Positions 22,001-33,225 of a stretch of DNA of 64,000 nucleotides are shown here, piece by piece. The stretch comes from Dallia pectoralis (Eukaryota > Chordata > Actinopteri > Esociformes > Umbridae). The position numbers and the translations under genes were made by a program. Below the pieces are notes generated by a model. The model made no database searches. It was not told where the DNA came from and was given only the letters and a program-made list of their open reading frames with translations. Each line of letters starts with the position of its first letter. The stretch's first letter is position 1. Where the stretch lies: contig CM055728.1 in assembly GCA_029465975.1 (NCBI GenBank), positions 1,934,012-1,998,011 of the forward strand. The letters run 5' to 3'.

Positions 22001-24005
22001 CATTTCAGCCAGCGGCTCAATAAACAGCGCAAACAATATTGGAGAAATTGGGTTCCCATGCCTAACACCCCTCTTCACTTCAAAGAATTCTGAGCAGTAC
22101 CCATTTACCCTGACTCGAGATATTGGGACTTTGTTTATAATATTAAGCCACTTTATAAATGTCTGGTCAAATCCCATCAATTCCAGGGCAACGTCTAAAT
22201 TTTTCCAATCCACTCTGTCGAATGCCTTCTCCGCATCTAGGCTAATTAACATTGACGGGAGCATGGAGTCCTTCACTAGAGATTGTATATTCAAAGCCCT
22301 CCTAATATTACTTGCACCCTGCTTGCCTGGTATAAAGCCCGTCTGAGCAGGATTTACCAACTTCCCCAGGTGTTTCTGCATTCTGTGTGCCAGTATGGAG
22401 CTAAGAATCTTCACATCTACCCCCAGTAGACTAATTGGCCTATACGAACCGCATTCCATATAGTCCTTCCCCTCTTTATGAATCACCGTTATTATAGCCT
22501 CTGACCAACTCTTGGGAGAGTCCCCTTCTTTCAAGGCATAATTAAAAACCTCAGACAATTTAGGCGCTATCTCATTCAGGAAGGTCTTATAAAATTCACA
22601 AGGAAAGCCATCCGTACCAGGGGAATTGTTGTTAGTCATAGACGTAATAGTGTCTTTTATTTTAAACAACTCGCCTCCACCTCTGATAACCTTGGCAACT
22701 CGATATTTTCAAATAATGCTCTCAGGTTGGTTCTGTTTGAGAACCCTCCAGCGCCTCATAAAGAGTTTGAGAAATGATTTGAACGCCTCTGCTACCCCTG
22801 CTGGGTGAAAGACCTCAAACCGGGATGTGGGGTGTTTTATTTTGGGCACTATACGACTTGACCGCTCCTTTCTCAGCTGAAAGGCAAGCAGACGGCTCGC
22901 TCTGTTCCCTATCTTGTAATATTTCTGGTTGGTGTACCTAAGCACACCCTCTGCCTTGCATGTAAGTAGGTCATTTAGAGCATCTCTGCACTTTAGAAGA
23001 CAATTCAATGTTTTCCCTTCTCTAGAGTCTTTGTGTTTACGTTCCAACAATTTTATTTCACTTTCCAATAGTTTCTCCTCTTCACGTCTTTGCCTGTATA
23101 GCTTGACCGCTATTTCAATACATTTACCTCGTAACACCGCTTTTGCCCCATCCCGAAGAACAGAGGGGGTAACCGAGCCATTATCATTTATCGCGAAATA
23201 GTCCTCTATAGCGGCTCTTAATTTGGATTGAATATCCAGGTCAGTAAGCATGGAGACATTCAGCCTCCAGTATTTAAAGTGTCTATCAACGCCTAGATCT
23301 AAAGTCATTTTCACTGGGGCATGGTCAGTTCTATACTACACTCTCCTACCATATGCAAATTTACCTTTGAAACACACATCCTATCGATCCTTGAATATGA
23401 CCCATGTACTCTCGAAAAGAAAGTAAAATCTTTAGTTCTGCCGTTTTTAGCTCTCCAGCTATATACTAGTCCCAGCTCCTCTAACATGAAATTTGCCATT
23501 TTAGGTTTTTTTACTCGGGGGGCATTTTCCATAGGTAGTTTGTCCAATTTGGGATGCAGCACACAATTAAAGTCACCCCCCAGAACAAGTATCCCTTTAG
23601 CGTCCCTTGCCAATATAGACGCTATATCTTAAAAAAAAAACTGGGTCGTCATCATTTGGGGCGTAGATATTCATAATGGTCAAGGCAACCCCCCCCCAAT
23701 TTCTCGCACAACCATAATATACCTGCCTTGTACGTCCTTCACCTCTTTCTGCACGGCAAAACTTGTTGTTCGGTTAACCAAGACTGCCACCCCAATTTTC
23801 CTGCTAACTGGACAACATGCAAAAAACACCTGCTCCACCCATTCCTTTCTCAGTTTCATATGCTCGGTCTGATTCAGGTGAGTTTCCTGTAGCAAGGCCA
23901 GGGAGCATTTTTTAGCTGTCCTAGTATTTTCATTCTCTTAATGGGGTGATTAGGACCCTTGACATTATAGCTGATAATTACTAAATCAGCCATAGGATAA
24001 TACAC
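19091..24005 (-). pseudogene. L1/Tx1-like LINE ORF2, interrupted, copy 2
   Basis: Same layout as copy 1: endonuclease from the Met at 23993, RT at about 22669-21912, hAT element, C-terminal region, TAA at 19091-19093. A 13 bp deletion between two TCAG words removes the codons for the SDH catalytic motif of the endonuclease (SDHAPV in copy 1) and shifts the frame. A second small deletion ahead of FADD breaks RT, ending the open frame in GGGDTQDNVICG. The C-terminal Cys/His motif (SCWRECGQL) is readable here in one frame with its upstream part. It is inactive on sequence grounds unless these are consensus errors. Confidence 0.85.
20735..21903. mobile_element. Non-autonomous hAT element in LINE ORF2 (copy 2)
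   Basis: Same insertion as at 1770-2937, with the same flanking 8 bp duplication GTTCCCGA (20727-20734 and 21904-21911). The hAT inserted before the block was duplicated. Confidence 0.88.
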
Positions 24006-24496
24006 AACCTGTACATAAGTTTAATCAACCTTCTTAAGGGAATCACCTCCCACTCAAAACCCCTCCCTTGGTCGTTAAACCCATTGTTAACGCATGTAAA
24101 CCTTCCGTATACAAGTCCAGTGAGGATATAAGAACAGTTGAACAAAAACAGTGAAAAACAATAAAAATTTCCAACTCCCAAACACCCAGCTGGTTTCAAT
24201 ATTAGACCCAGCCCCCGCTGTATAGTAGGCAGAGAGTTGTGACTTCTAGCACTCTCTGGGGAGCTAGCACTTAGTGCCCCCATGTCCACAAACCAAGGAG
24301 AGAAACACATTCGTTGGCGAGGTCCGGACTCTGTCCTGAGTCTTTTCAAAGTAAAAATGAGAAAATGCAGAGTGTTGCTCCCTTCTATCTTGTACATTTA
24401 TCCTGTCACATTATTGAATCCTTGTGGTTGGTCAATCCAGCAGCATCGCAACGGAGCCAGCTTGCATCTTATTACATTTAGGGTTCTCTCCCTGGC

Positions 24497-25425
24497 TTAG
24501 ATCATAGCCCGCATGTCCGCGTCTGACAGAAACACTGCTGCCCCTGTTCCCCCCCGAGCCTCCTGCCACGACTCCCTTGCGAGCTCCCGCTCTAGCTTCT
24601 CTCTCTCGCTCACCTGCACAGAGATCCCCAGCTCCTTAAGCGTAGGCAGCGCTTCAACCAGCGTCTGGAAAGTTTTAACACTCGTGTCCAGTGAGATTCT
24701 CAATTGAGCAGGATACCGACATCTGTCCTGGATTCCCTTCTCTCTCAGCTGTTTTATCACTGCGCAAACCATCGCTCTGTTCATCTCAACACCCGGAGAA
24801 TAATCCATGCTTGTTATAAAACCGCTTCCTTTGCTGTGTAATCCATGAACCGTACAATGATGGAGCATGGTGCCGCAAGCCCGGCCGGTTTAACCCCCAC
24901 AGATATGTATGCCCTCTCGATTTACAGATTTAAGTCCTTCAGTAACTGTAACGCCTTTTTTTTGTATTAAACCTTTTTATAATGCTTACTGTCTCTCCTT
25001 TCTCGCTATCTTCAGGAACTTGATAAATCCTCTAATTGTTACGGCGCATATGATTCTGCAAGTCGTCGCACATTTTGGAGAGGACCGTCTCCCGCCTCAT
25101 CAGGTGTCAGGTCACTATATCATGACGATGGGCAATATCCTCCGCAGCTCCGATTCTATTCTCCACTTTGGTTGATCTCTGCTCCAGAGCCCCGACGCAC
25201 TGTTTCAGGGCGTTCACCGCTTCCTCCAGCCTGGACAGCGAAGCCTTTGCCTCAGTAAACGATTCCTGACTTTCCTTTCTTAACTCTCTCAGCTCATTTA
25301 GAATCTCCTCCATAGCTTCTTTTCCACCCTCTTCAGCTAGCAATGGCAACACTTTTTTTCTTTTGAGATTTCTCCTGCGATTCTAGTGTTTTGCCTGCAT
25401 TTCTAGCCAACATGCTTGAGCTCAT
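24497..25425 (-). pseudogene. L1/Tx1-like LINE ORF1, frameshifted, copy 2
   Basis: The Met codon is at 25423-25425 and TAA at 24497-24499. The coiled-coil part is longer in one frame than in copy 1 (EEILNELRELRKE through VENRIGAAEDI), because copy 1 lacks one T near 6261. The C-terminal part containing YPAQLRISLD and LKELGISVQV is in a different frame. The role is that of an RNA-binding LINE chaperone. Confidence 0.72.
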
Positions 25426-26650
25426 AGTCGTCCAAAAAAAAAAAACACCTGTCTTCCTAAACATCTGTCTCTGCGAATTATTAAAACAATTTTATAATTT
25501 GTGAATCCATTACAAATAATGTAATACATATCAACATAATGCTGTTTCAATGCTTTGTAAATTTTACAAATAGAGATTTAGTTCACTCACACATGATCCA
25601 AACAATCTCTAAAACATTCCTCCATGTAACCATTTATTTAAAATACATTTCTGTACAAAGCCAAAGACGCACCATAAATAATAGGAAAACTGGACATAAT
25701 TTTTTTTATCTTGCGAGGGAGTTTTAAACTAAGAAGTGGAAACGAGAAGCGACTTCCTGATTCAGAGAACATCAACGTGCCATTTAGTGTTGCTTTCGTC
25801 AACGAAAATTATGACGAAATACCGTCGTCAACGAACCTTTATCACGTGACGAAAACGAGACGAGACGCAATGTAAATGCTGGTCATGTGACTATGACTAT
25901 AATTAAATGTATTTTGCAATATTGTTGACGAATAAAAAACGAGACTAAATGTGGTTTACAACACGAAAACTATGCTAAAACTTCTCTACATTTTCGTTGA
26001 CCAAAACAAGACGAGACGAAATGTTATGTCGTTATTTCGTACCGTTATTATTATTATTTATTATTATTTGCAAGTATTTCTGCAGTATTTTCACTTCAGG
26101 TGCATCAGATCGCACTGCGCAGACGCAGGCGACGTCACTTCCTCAAGCCCCACTCGCGGCATTATTTAGGAGATGCAGATGGGGTGGTGAGTTAGCGGTG
26201 GTTGTTAACGACAAAAGTTAAGTCTGACACAGAAAAAGGGACCGATGGCCGGCCAGCGGGTGTTCGTCTTTGGGAGAAAAAGAAGGAACAACATTTGGAA
26301 AAACTTTAATTACAAAGAAGTGGAAAAGAGAACAGAATGTGTTGTGGAAAAAGATGGGGAGAAATGCGGTCACAAAATACATTTATGTGTGTGTACATCT
26401 TACATGTTTGGTTGGTAAAATAAAAATGTTTTAAATTCAAATCAGTGCATCTTCCGTTCCGTGTCTGGAATGGATGTGTATTCTTGAGTCTTTAAGGCAA
26501 CAATAATATAACTAGATAGGGTACAATTTCTGCTGAAATTGTGATGTGTGCTTGCTGCCACCCGTAGTCGACTGTGTACTGATATCAACTGCCAACGTCC
26601 AGTTATACGTTTAAAAATATGTATAATATATAAGGGAGATTACAATATGT
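25426..26650. other. Non-coding DNA upstream of LINE copy 2
   Basis: Same content as 6464-7685: an A/T run, TCGTCAACGAA-type inverted words from about 25793, then a TTA microsatellite. No gene seen. Confidence 0.5.
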
Positions 26651-26689
26651 GAGCATAGTAACGTGCCAATTAACCAGCATAATAACCTG

Positions 26690-27371
26690 GATACCGGTGG
26701 AGTGCCTACTCCGGGTAGGGAATGAGTCCTTACTCCAAGTGAAGGAGTTCAAGTACCTCGGGGTCTTGTTCGCGAGTGAGGGAACAATGGAGCGGGAGAT
26801 TGGTCGGAGGATCGGAGCAGCGGGGGCGGTGTTGCATTCGCTTCACCGCACCGTTGTGACGAAAAGAGAGCTGAGCCGAAAGGCAAAGCTCTCGATCTAC
26901 CGGTCAATCTTTGTTCCTACCCTCACCTATGGTCATGAAAGCTGGGTCATGACCGAAAGAACTAGATCGCGGGTACAAGCGGCCGAAATGGGTTTTCTCA
27001 GAAAGGTGGCTGGCCTCTCCCTTAGGGATAGGGTGAGAAGCTCAGTCATCCGAGAGGAACTCGGAGTAGAGCCGCTGCTCCTTTGCATAGAAAGGAGCCA
27101 GTTGAGGTGGTTCGGGCATCTTGTACGAATGCCACCTGGGCGCCTCCCTAGAGAGGTGTTCCAGGCACGTCCAGCTGGGAGGAGACCTCGGGGAAGACCC
27201 AGGACTAGGTGGAGAGATTATATCTCCACACTGGCCTGGGAACGCCTCGGGATTCCCCAGTCAGAGCTGGCTAATGTTGCCCGGGAAAGGGAAGTTTGGG
27301 GTCCCCTGCTAGAGCTGCTACCCCCGCGACCCGACCCCGGATAAGCGGTTGAAGATGAGATGAGATGAGAC
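26690..27371 (+). pseudogene. RTE-like LINE, 3' end of reverse transcriptase ORF
   Basis: The frame runs in from the left and ends with TAA at 27342-27344. It reads VKEFKYLGVLFASEGT, YGHESWVMTERTRS, LRWFGHLVRMPPGRL and GRPRTRWRDYISTLAWE, the thumb and C-terminal region of a widespread teleost LINE. Downstream are 'cggataagcggttgaagatg' and a short GATGA tandem tail, the typical 3' end. The catalytic RT core is absent because the segment starts abruptly at 26690. I lean to the RTE clade (Rex3-like). The matching 5' part of such a LINE sits at 8016-8738. Confidence 0.7.
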
Positions 27372-27604
27372 TAAGCGTTGTATCTAGTTCCTGTTTCCTG
27401 TTTGTTCCAACTGGACGCGCCTGCTCCTGCCTTCCTAGCTTTAGTTTTCTCGTTCGTACTTATATAATTACTTGCTTAATTTCCCTGATTTTGTTTTACA
27501 GTTTACAAACTTATCCGAACATTCACCGGGACCTTCCTGTGTCTCCGTCTGGATAAGTCGTGCTACTCATCTGCGCACTAGAAAGTTAAGTACTCGTTTG
27601 TGTT

Positions 27605-28499
27605 ATGCCTTTTCACTGTAGTCGGTGTACTTTTAACCTGAAGGAGAACTACCGCCTTCAAGAGAAGATAGCGAAGTTAGAGTCTCGGTTACAGGTGCAT
27701 GTGTCAGGGAAGGCTTATGGTAGAGTAGACAGGCAAGCTATTGCGCCTGTGCCACTAGGAACACAGCATAGAGCTAGCCCCTCGGCACAGCCCTGGCAGC
27801 CGGGCAACTCCTTCAAGTCTTTCTCGGCTACTGGAAAGAATTGCTACCGACCGGCAAAAATTAGTCTTTCCAACCGATTTTCTCCCTTAGAGTCGGAACC
27901 ACTGCCCGAGCCGTGCTCTGATGGGAACGAACGGCTTGCAATTTCTGCTGGCAGCCCGGAAAAACTGAAAACGCTAGTTATTGGCGATTCCATTACTCGC
28001 AGTATTAGATTAGAGGATCAGCCAGCGATCATTCATTGTTTACCGGGGGGCAGGGCACCGACGTAGCCGCTAATCTGGAGTTGGTGCTAGCGAAGTCTAA
28101 AACTGGAAAGCGTAGGGAGTATAGAGATATTGTTATTCACGTTGGCACTAACGATGTTAGGATGAGGCAGTCAGAGGTTACGAAGCAGAACCTAGCGTTA
28201 GCGTGTAGTTTAGCTAAAAAGATGTGTCGGCATCGAGTAATAGTCTCTGGCCCCCTGCCAGCTAGGGGCAGTGATGAGATCTACAGCAGACTCTCACAGC
28301 TCAATCGCTGGCTGAAGACGGAGTTCTGCCCGTCGCAATCGATAGGTTACGTGGATAATTGGCCAGGTTTTGGGACTCGCCCAGGAACAGGGTCAAGCCT
28401 GATCTGCTGAAGAGCGACGGACTCCATCCTAGCTGGAGAGGTGCTCTTCTTTTGTCTAGGAATATAGCTAGGAGACTCACTCCTATAGTGTTAACATGA
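27605..28499 (+). pseudogene. L2-like LINE ORF1 with SGNH esterase domain, two frame breaks
   Basis: The ATG at 27605 gives MPFHCSRCTF, a CX2C-type start, then a short coiled coil (YRLQEKIAKLESRLQ). The esterase follows with VIGDSITR (nucleophile Ser block), IVIHVGTNDVR (block III) and DGLHPSWRGALLLS (Asp/His block). The second part overlaps in a different frame after the G run near 28050. The third part (WDSPRNRVKPDLL to TPIVLT, TGA 28497-28499) is displaced again near 28365. Esterase-bearing ORF1 is known in CR1/L2 elements, where it is thought to help RNP or membrane interactions. Restoring single bases would give one continuous frame. Confidence 0.8.
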
Positions 28500-28505
28500 G
28501 ATAGG

Positions 28506-31500
28506 GTGCAGGTCAGGCAGCAGGCTGTTAGCCAGCCTGCTAGTCTAGTGGGATCTGCTGATAGCATAGCCAGAGCAGTCAGCAAACCCTGCACCATCGA
28601 CACCGTCATTAAAAATAGGCTCAATAAAATAAAAAAAGGTAGTGTTAATAAAAGCAACCTTATTAATATAAGCCCCTCAATTAGTCCAGTCATAAATAAA
28701 ACTGACATTAACATCTCATATCTAAAAATAGGTCTCCTAAATATTAGATCACTTACCTCAAAAGCAATTACAGTAAATGAATTAATTACTGATCATAAAT
28801 TAGACCTAATTGCCCTGTGTGAAACCTGGCTTAAGCCTGATGAATTTATTCCTTTAAATGAAGCTTCCCTCCAGGTTACTCCAGTGATCAGATTCCCCGT
28901 GCATCCCGTAAAGGGGGGGGTGTTGCTAATATTTATGCTACACAATATAATCTTTCATTAAAACAAATCACTGGGTTTGTGTCTTTTGAAGTATTACTTA
29001 TGAGAACAAATCAGGGCAATACCTCGTTTTTGATAGCTACTATCTACAGGCCTCCTGGGCCGTACACATTGTTCCTAAGTGAGTTTCCAGAATTCTTGTC
29101 CAACATTGTAGTCATGGCAGATTCAATTTTAATCGCTGGTGATTTTAACATCCATATGGAAAATACCAATGACCCTCTTCAAAAGGCATTTAATGCCATA
29201 ATTGACTCGGTAGGTTTTCTCCAGCACGTCTCAGGACCTACGCACTGTCACAATCATACTTTAGATTTAGTGTTGTCAAAGGGAATAAATGTATTCGATC
29301 TAACTATTTTTCCTCAAAATCCTGGTTTATCTGACCATAATCTTATAACATTTAGCATTAAAACAAGTGACACTTTTGCCCCCCAGGTAGGGATCTTTAA
29401 AACCCGTTGCATAAATTCTACGACTACTAATAAATTTATTGACGCACTTCCAGGCTCGTTCGGCCTGCTAAATGATGGTAGAGCTACATCATCTATACAC
29501 AATCAAATAGAGGATCTAAACGATATACTGCGTAAGACTTTAGATGCTGTGGCACCCCTAAAAACAAAACCAATACGAAATAAGAAACTTGCTCCCTGGT
29601 ACACTGACACTACTAGAACACTTAAGCAAGCCTCCAGAAAATTGGAGCGAAAGTGGCGCTCCACGAAGTTAGAAGTATTTAGACTAGCCTGGATTGATAG
29701 TACTGTGCTATACCGCAAATCACTTATAAGTGCTCGATCAGCCTACTTATCTAATCTAATCGACACAAACAAAAATAATCCTAAATTTTCTTTTTGACAT
29801 AATTGCAAAACTCACTAAAAAGCAATGTTTAACCAATGAAGTGGGTCTTCACTTTAGTTGTGATGAATTCATGAACTACTTCGATGAAAAAATAATCAAC
29901 ATTAGAAAAGAAATTGCAAATTGTACCCTTAACTGCCTTAGTTCTCAAAAACTTTGTTGTACTGTGAGCCCGCAGAGCTGCCCTGATTTAGTTTCAATGC
30001 CGACTCTTGAATCTTTTGTACCTGTGTCTCTTGAAACATTTACAAAATTAATAAATAGTTCAAAATCAACCAACTGTCAACTAGACCCAATTCCAACAAA
30101 ATTACTTAAGGAGTTACTTCCTGTGCTTGGCCCATCAATGTTGAACATAATAAATTGCTCCCTGTCCTCCGGATCAGTGCCAACCTCACTAAAAATTGCA
30201 GAAATTAAGCCTCTGCTAAAAAAATGTAACTTAGACCCAGACATCCTAAAAAACTACCGACCAATATCAAACCTCCCGTTTCTTTCAAAAATCCTAGAAA
30301 AATCTGTCTCACTACAACTTACGGCCTTTCTGAAGACAAATAATATATATGAAAAACTTCAGTCCGGTTTTAGACCCCATCATAGCACTGAGACTGCACT
30401 TGTTAAGGTGGTAAACGACCTTTTATTGGCTTCTGACAAAGGTTCTGCATCTCTCCTATTGCTTCTTGATCTTAGTGCTGCCTTTGACACTATTGATCAC
30501 TCCCTTCTCTTGGAGAGATTAGAGACCCTTGTTGGGCTAAGAGGACATGTCCTCGATTGGTTTAGATCTTATTTATCAGATAGACTTCAGTTTGTTTGTG
30601 TAGATGGCTTATCCTCTAACAAATCAAAGGTATGCTTTGGTGTTCCACAAGGCTCAGTCTTAGGACCACTTCTGTTCTCACTCTATATGTTACCTTTGGG
30701 TAATGTAATTCGAAAACATAATGTCAATTTTCACTGCTATGCCGATGACACGCAGCTGTATATTGCTATGAAACATGGAGAAGCCCTAAATTAGCCACTA
30801 TGGAAGCTTGTGTTTCAGATATACGAAGGTGGATGACAGAGAATTTTCTGCTCCTAAATTCAGATAAAACTGAATTGCTAGTTTTAGGACCTAAGAAACA
30901 GAGAGATTTATTGACAGACCTTACGCTGAACCTAAACGGATGTATAGTCATTTCACAAAAAAACGTCAAAAACCTTGGAGTGACCCTTGACCCGGATCTC
31001 TCATTTGACGATCACATAAAATATATTTCAAGGACAGCATTTTTCCATCTTCGGAATATTGCAAAAATCAGAAATTATTTATCAAAAATTGATGCAGAAA
31101 AACTAATCCATGCTTTTGTTACCTCAAGATTAGATTATTGCAATGTTCTATTCTCTGGTTACCCTGATAAATCAGTAAACAAACTTCAATTAGTACTTAA
31201 TACGGCTGCTAGAATCTTAACTAGAACTAAGAAATTTGACCACATTAACCCAGTATTAGCCTCTTTACATTGGCTGCCTGTTAAGGCTAGGGCAGACTTT
31301 AAAGTACTACTGTTAACATACAAAGCTTTACATCAACTTGCTCCCACCTACCTCGCTGAATTAGTCCAGCCATACATACCCACGCGTAACCTTAGATCTA
31401 AGGATGCCGGTCTCCTAATTGTACCTAAAATTTCGAAACAAACAGCTGGAGGTAGAGCCTTCTCCTATAGAGCTCCTCTATTATGGAATGAGTTGCCAAT

Positions 31501-31579
31501 CTGGGTTAGAAATGTAGATTCTGTTCAAACCTTTAAATCACAATTAAAAACATATCTTTTCAGTAAGGTCTATGGTTGA
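28506..31579 (+). pseudogene. L2-like LINE ORF2 (endonuclease-reverse transcriptase), three frame breaks
   Basis: The endonuclease starts around IGLLNIRSLTSK and includes LIALCETWL, LIAGDFNIHM and LSDHNLITFS. RT contains YRPISNLPFLSKILEK, LLDLSAAFDTIDH, GVPQGSVLGPLLFSLYM and CYADDTQLY. The thumb region ends with LPIWVRNVDSVQTFKSQLKTYLF and TGA at 31577-31579. Breaks lie at a G run near 28918, at a T run near 29790 and near 30792. Each is explained by one base. The frame opens directly after the ORF1 stop, in the same frame, and has no nearby ATG, so ORF2 would need reinitiation or readthrough. The overall order matches CR1/L2-clade ORF2 proteins. Confidence 0.85.
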
Positions 31580-32914
31580 GTGTAATATGGCCCAGGGTAC
31601 GAAGGTTGAACGGAAGGCTCGGATCTCATTCTGCCCTGCTGTCTTTGCCTTGCGGGTTCACATCTCCCCTGGGGTGTCCTCTCGATTGCTGCCTGGGGGG
31701 TGGAGTCACTGGCTCGCTATGGTTCCCTGTTGTTGCCTCTCGAGTAGCTTTTTGAGCAAAAACGATACCTCCAGGCTGCTGCCTGGGGGGTGGAGTCACT
31801 GGCTCGCTATAGCTCTCCTTTGTTCGCTCAATCCGAGTAGCTAGTGAACAAACTCTGATTATCCCAGTTAACTGTGGGGAGGAGTCACTGGTTCGCTTAG
31901 CTCTCCTTTGTTCGCTCAATCCGAGTAGCTGGTGAATTAAACTCTGATTATCCCAGTTAACTGTAGGGAGGAGTCACTGGTTCGCTATAGTGCTCCGTTG
32001 CAGCCTCAATTCGAGTAGCTTTGTGAGCAAAAACTAAACCTCCCATATGCTCCTCGGAGTGTGGATGTCACTGGCTCGCTATAGCTCTTGTTTGTTCCAC
32101 CAGCTCGAGTAACTTTGTGAGCAAAAACTAAACCTGCCCGAGTGGTCATGGTCGATTGGCGTCCCTGGGTTGATGCTCGGCATAGTGGGTGGGTGTTTTC
32201 CGGCCTATTGGGCCCTGTTTCGGGGTTTACCCTGTTCAGGGCCCCAGCTTCACTGGACCCCCCTGTCTCATTCTAAGATCTATGCTGCTATACTATGGTG
32301 CCGGGGACGTAGGGAACCAGGGTGTCTAATCTTTCCTGTGTCCTGTCTCTACTAACATCTGTCTGGACTTGTCCTGGGTTTACCCGTTCATGGCCATTGT
32401 CTCACTAACCCCCCTGTCTCCTTTTAAAGTATTATGTTCGGTATACTATTGTGCCGGGAACTAGTGTCCAACCCTTCCCTGTGTTTGTGTCCACTTCTGT
32501 CAGGGGGACCGCTCCAGCTTGGAGCATATGCTGGATCCTCCCTGGGGCCCCTGACTGTGCGGCTGACAGAACAGCTGGTGCAACCGGAGCTTCCTCCAAG
32601 TCCTATCGAATCCATCATCCCTCCTGGACATCCCGGACTATTTTGCTTTCTCAGTTTTTCACACGTCGCTTGTTGTACTGTCATAAACTGACCCAGCCCA
32701 GCCAGAGGAGGACTGGTGATCCCTCAGAGCCTGGCTCCTCTCTAGGTTTCTTCCTAAATCTGACTTTCAGGGAGTTTTTCCTAGCCGCCGTGTGTCAACT
32801 TGTTCAACTTGTTGATGTTTGCTCTGTCGGATTCAGGCTGGTGATTGTAAAAGCACTTTGTGACAACTTTTGTTGTAAAAAGGGCTTTATAAATAAATTT
32901 GATTGATTGATTGA
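31580..32914 (+). repeat. L2-like LINE 3' UTR with internal tandem repeats
   Basis: From about 31680 to 32135 a unit of about 90 bp recurs five times, keyed by 'ggagtcactggctcgctat' and 'gagtagctttgtgagcaaaa'. A second imperfect pair (about 32215-32345 and 32375-32490) repeats 'ctatactatggtgccgggga'-type sequence. The terminal 100 bases end in GATT repeats and match the 3' end at 41880-41996. Repeats in the 3' UTR are unusual for a short-tailed LINE. Confidence 0.75.
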
Positions 32915-32921
32915 TTGTATC

Positions 32922-33225
32922 GAGATCTCCGTAGTAAGTTTTCTCGTGTACCAGTCCTTGGTTTTCGTCCTTTGATTACTCCGAGTTTGCCTTTTCCTTT
33001 TGTGCCTTTTAGTGATTCCTGCCCTTGACCATTGCCTGCTCCATTGACTACGCTCCACGCCTTGTCCCACGGTACCTTCTTCTGACTCTGATCTCCCGGT
33101 TTCGACTCACGCCTGCCTGACAACGTTTATTGCATTCCCCTTGTCTGTGTTTAATAAACATATCGCAATCTGCGATTGGATCCGCCCTCCTTGTTCCGAG
33201 TGTGTTCATTACAGAATACCTCGCC
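32922..33225 (+). repeat. Partial LTR and leader of a Ty3/Gypsy element (copy 1)
   Basis: T/C-rich DNA with 'tgtctgtgtttaataaacat' (AATAAA at about 33151), ending '...gtgttcattaca', directly ahead of a Gypsy gag. This is the usual 3' half of a fish Gypsy LTR plus short leader. The 5' half of the LTR is missing, and the L2 insertion lies at its left edge. Confidence 0.6.

Larger units (their letters stand above)
18964..26689. repeat. 7.7 kb duplicated block, copy 2
   Basis: Direct copy of 1-7725 (7,726 against 7,725 bases). Notable differences are a 13 bp deletion in the endonuclease at about 23324 and a two-base deletion in the RT near 21960. Other changes are mostly one-base homopolymer differences. 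The identity ends in the middle of a minisatellite unit where an RTE-like LINE 3' fragment begins. Confidence 0.93.
27385..32914 (+). mobile_element. Nearly full-length L2-like LINE with target-site duplication
   Basis: The element has a 5' leader, ORF1 with an esterase domain, ORF2 with endonuclease and RT, a long 3' UTR and a GATT tandem tail at about 32900-32916. TTGTATC occurs at 27378-27384 and again at 32915-32921 directly after the tail, a plausible 7 bp target duplication that sets both ends. Coding frames carry several one-base breaks. The 3' consensus 'gctttataaataaatttgat' followed by GATT repeats is characteristic of fish L2-type LINEs. Confidence 0.85.

Noticed and set aside
32424..32906. 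Overlapping frames in the L2 3' end (85-151 codons)
   Set aside because: They lie after the ORF2 stop in 3' UTR, in several frames and both strands, without a conserved motif.
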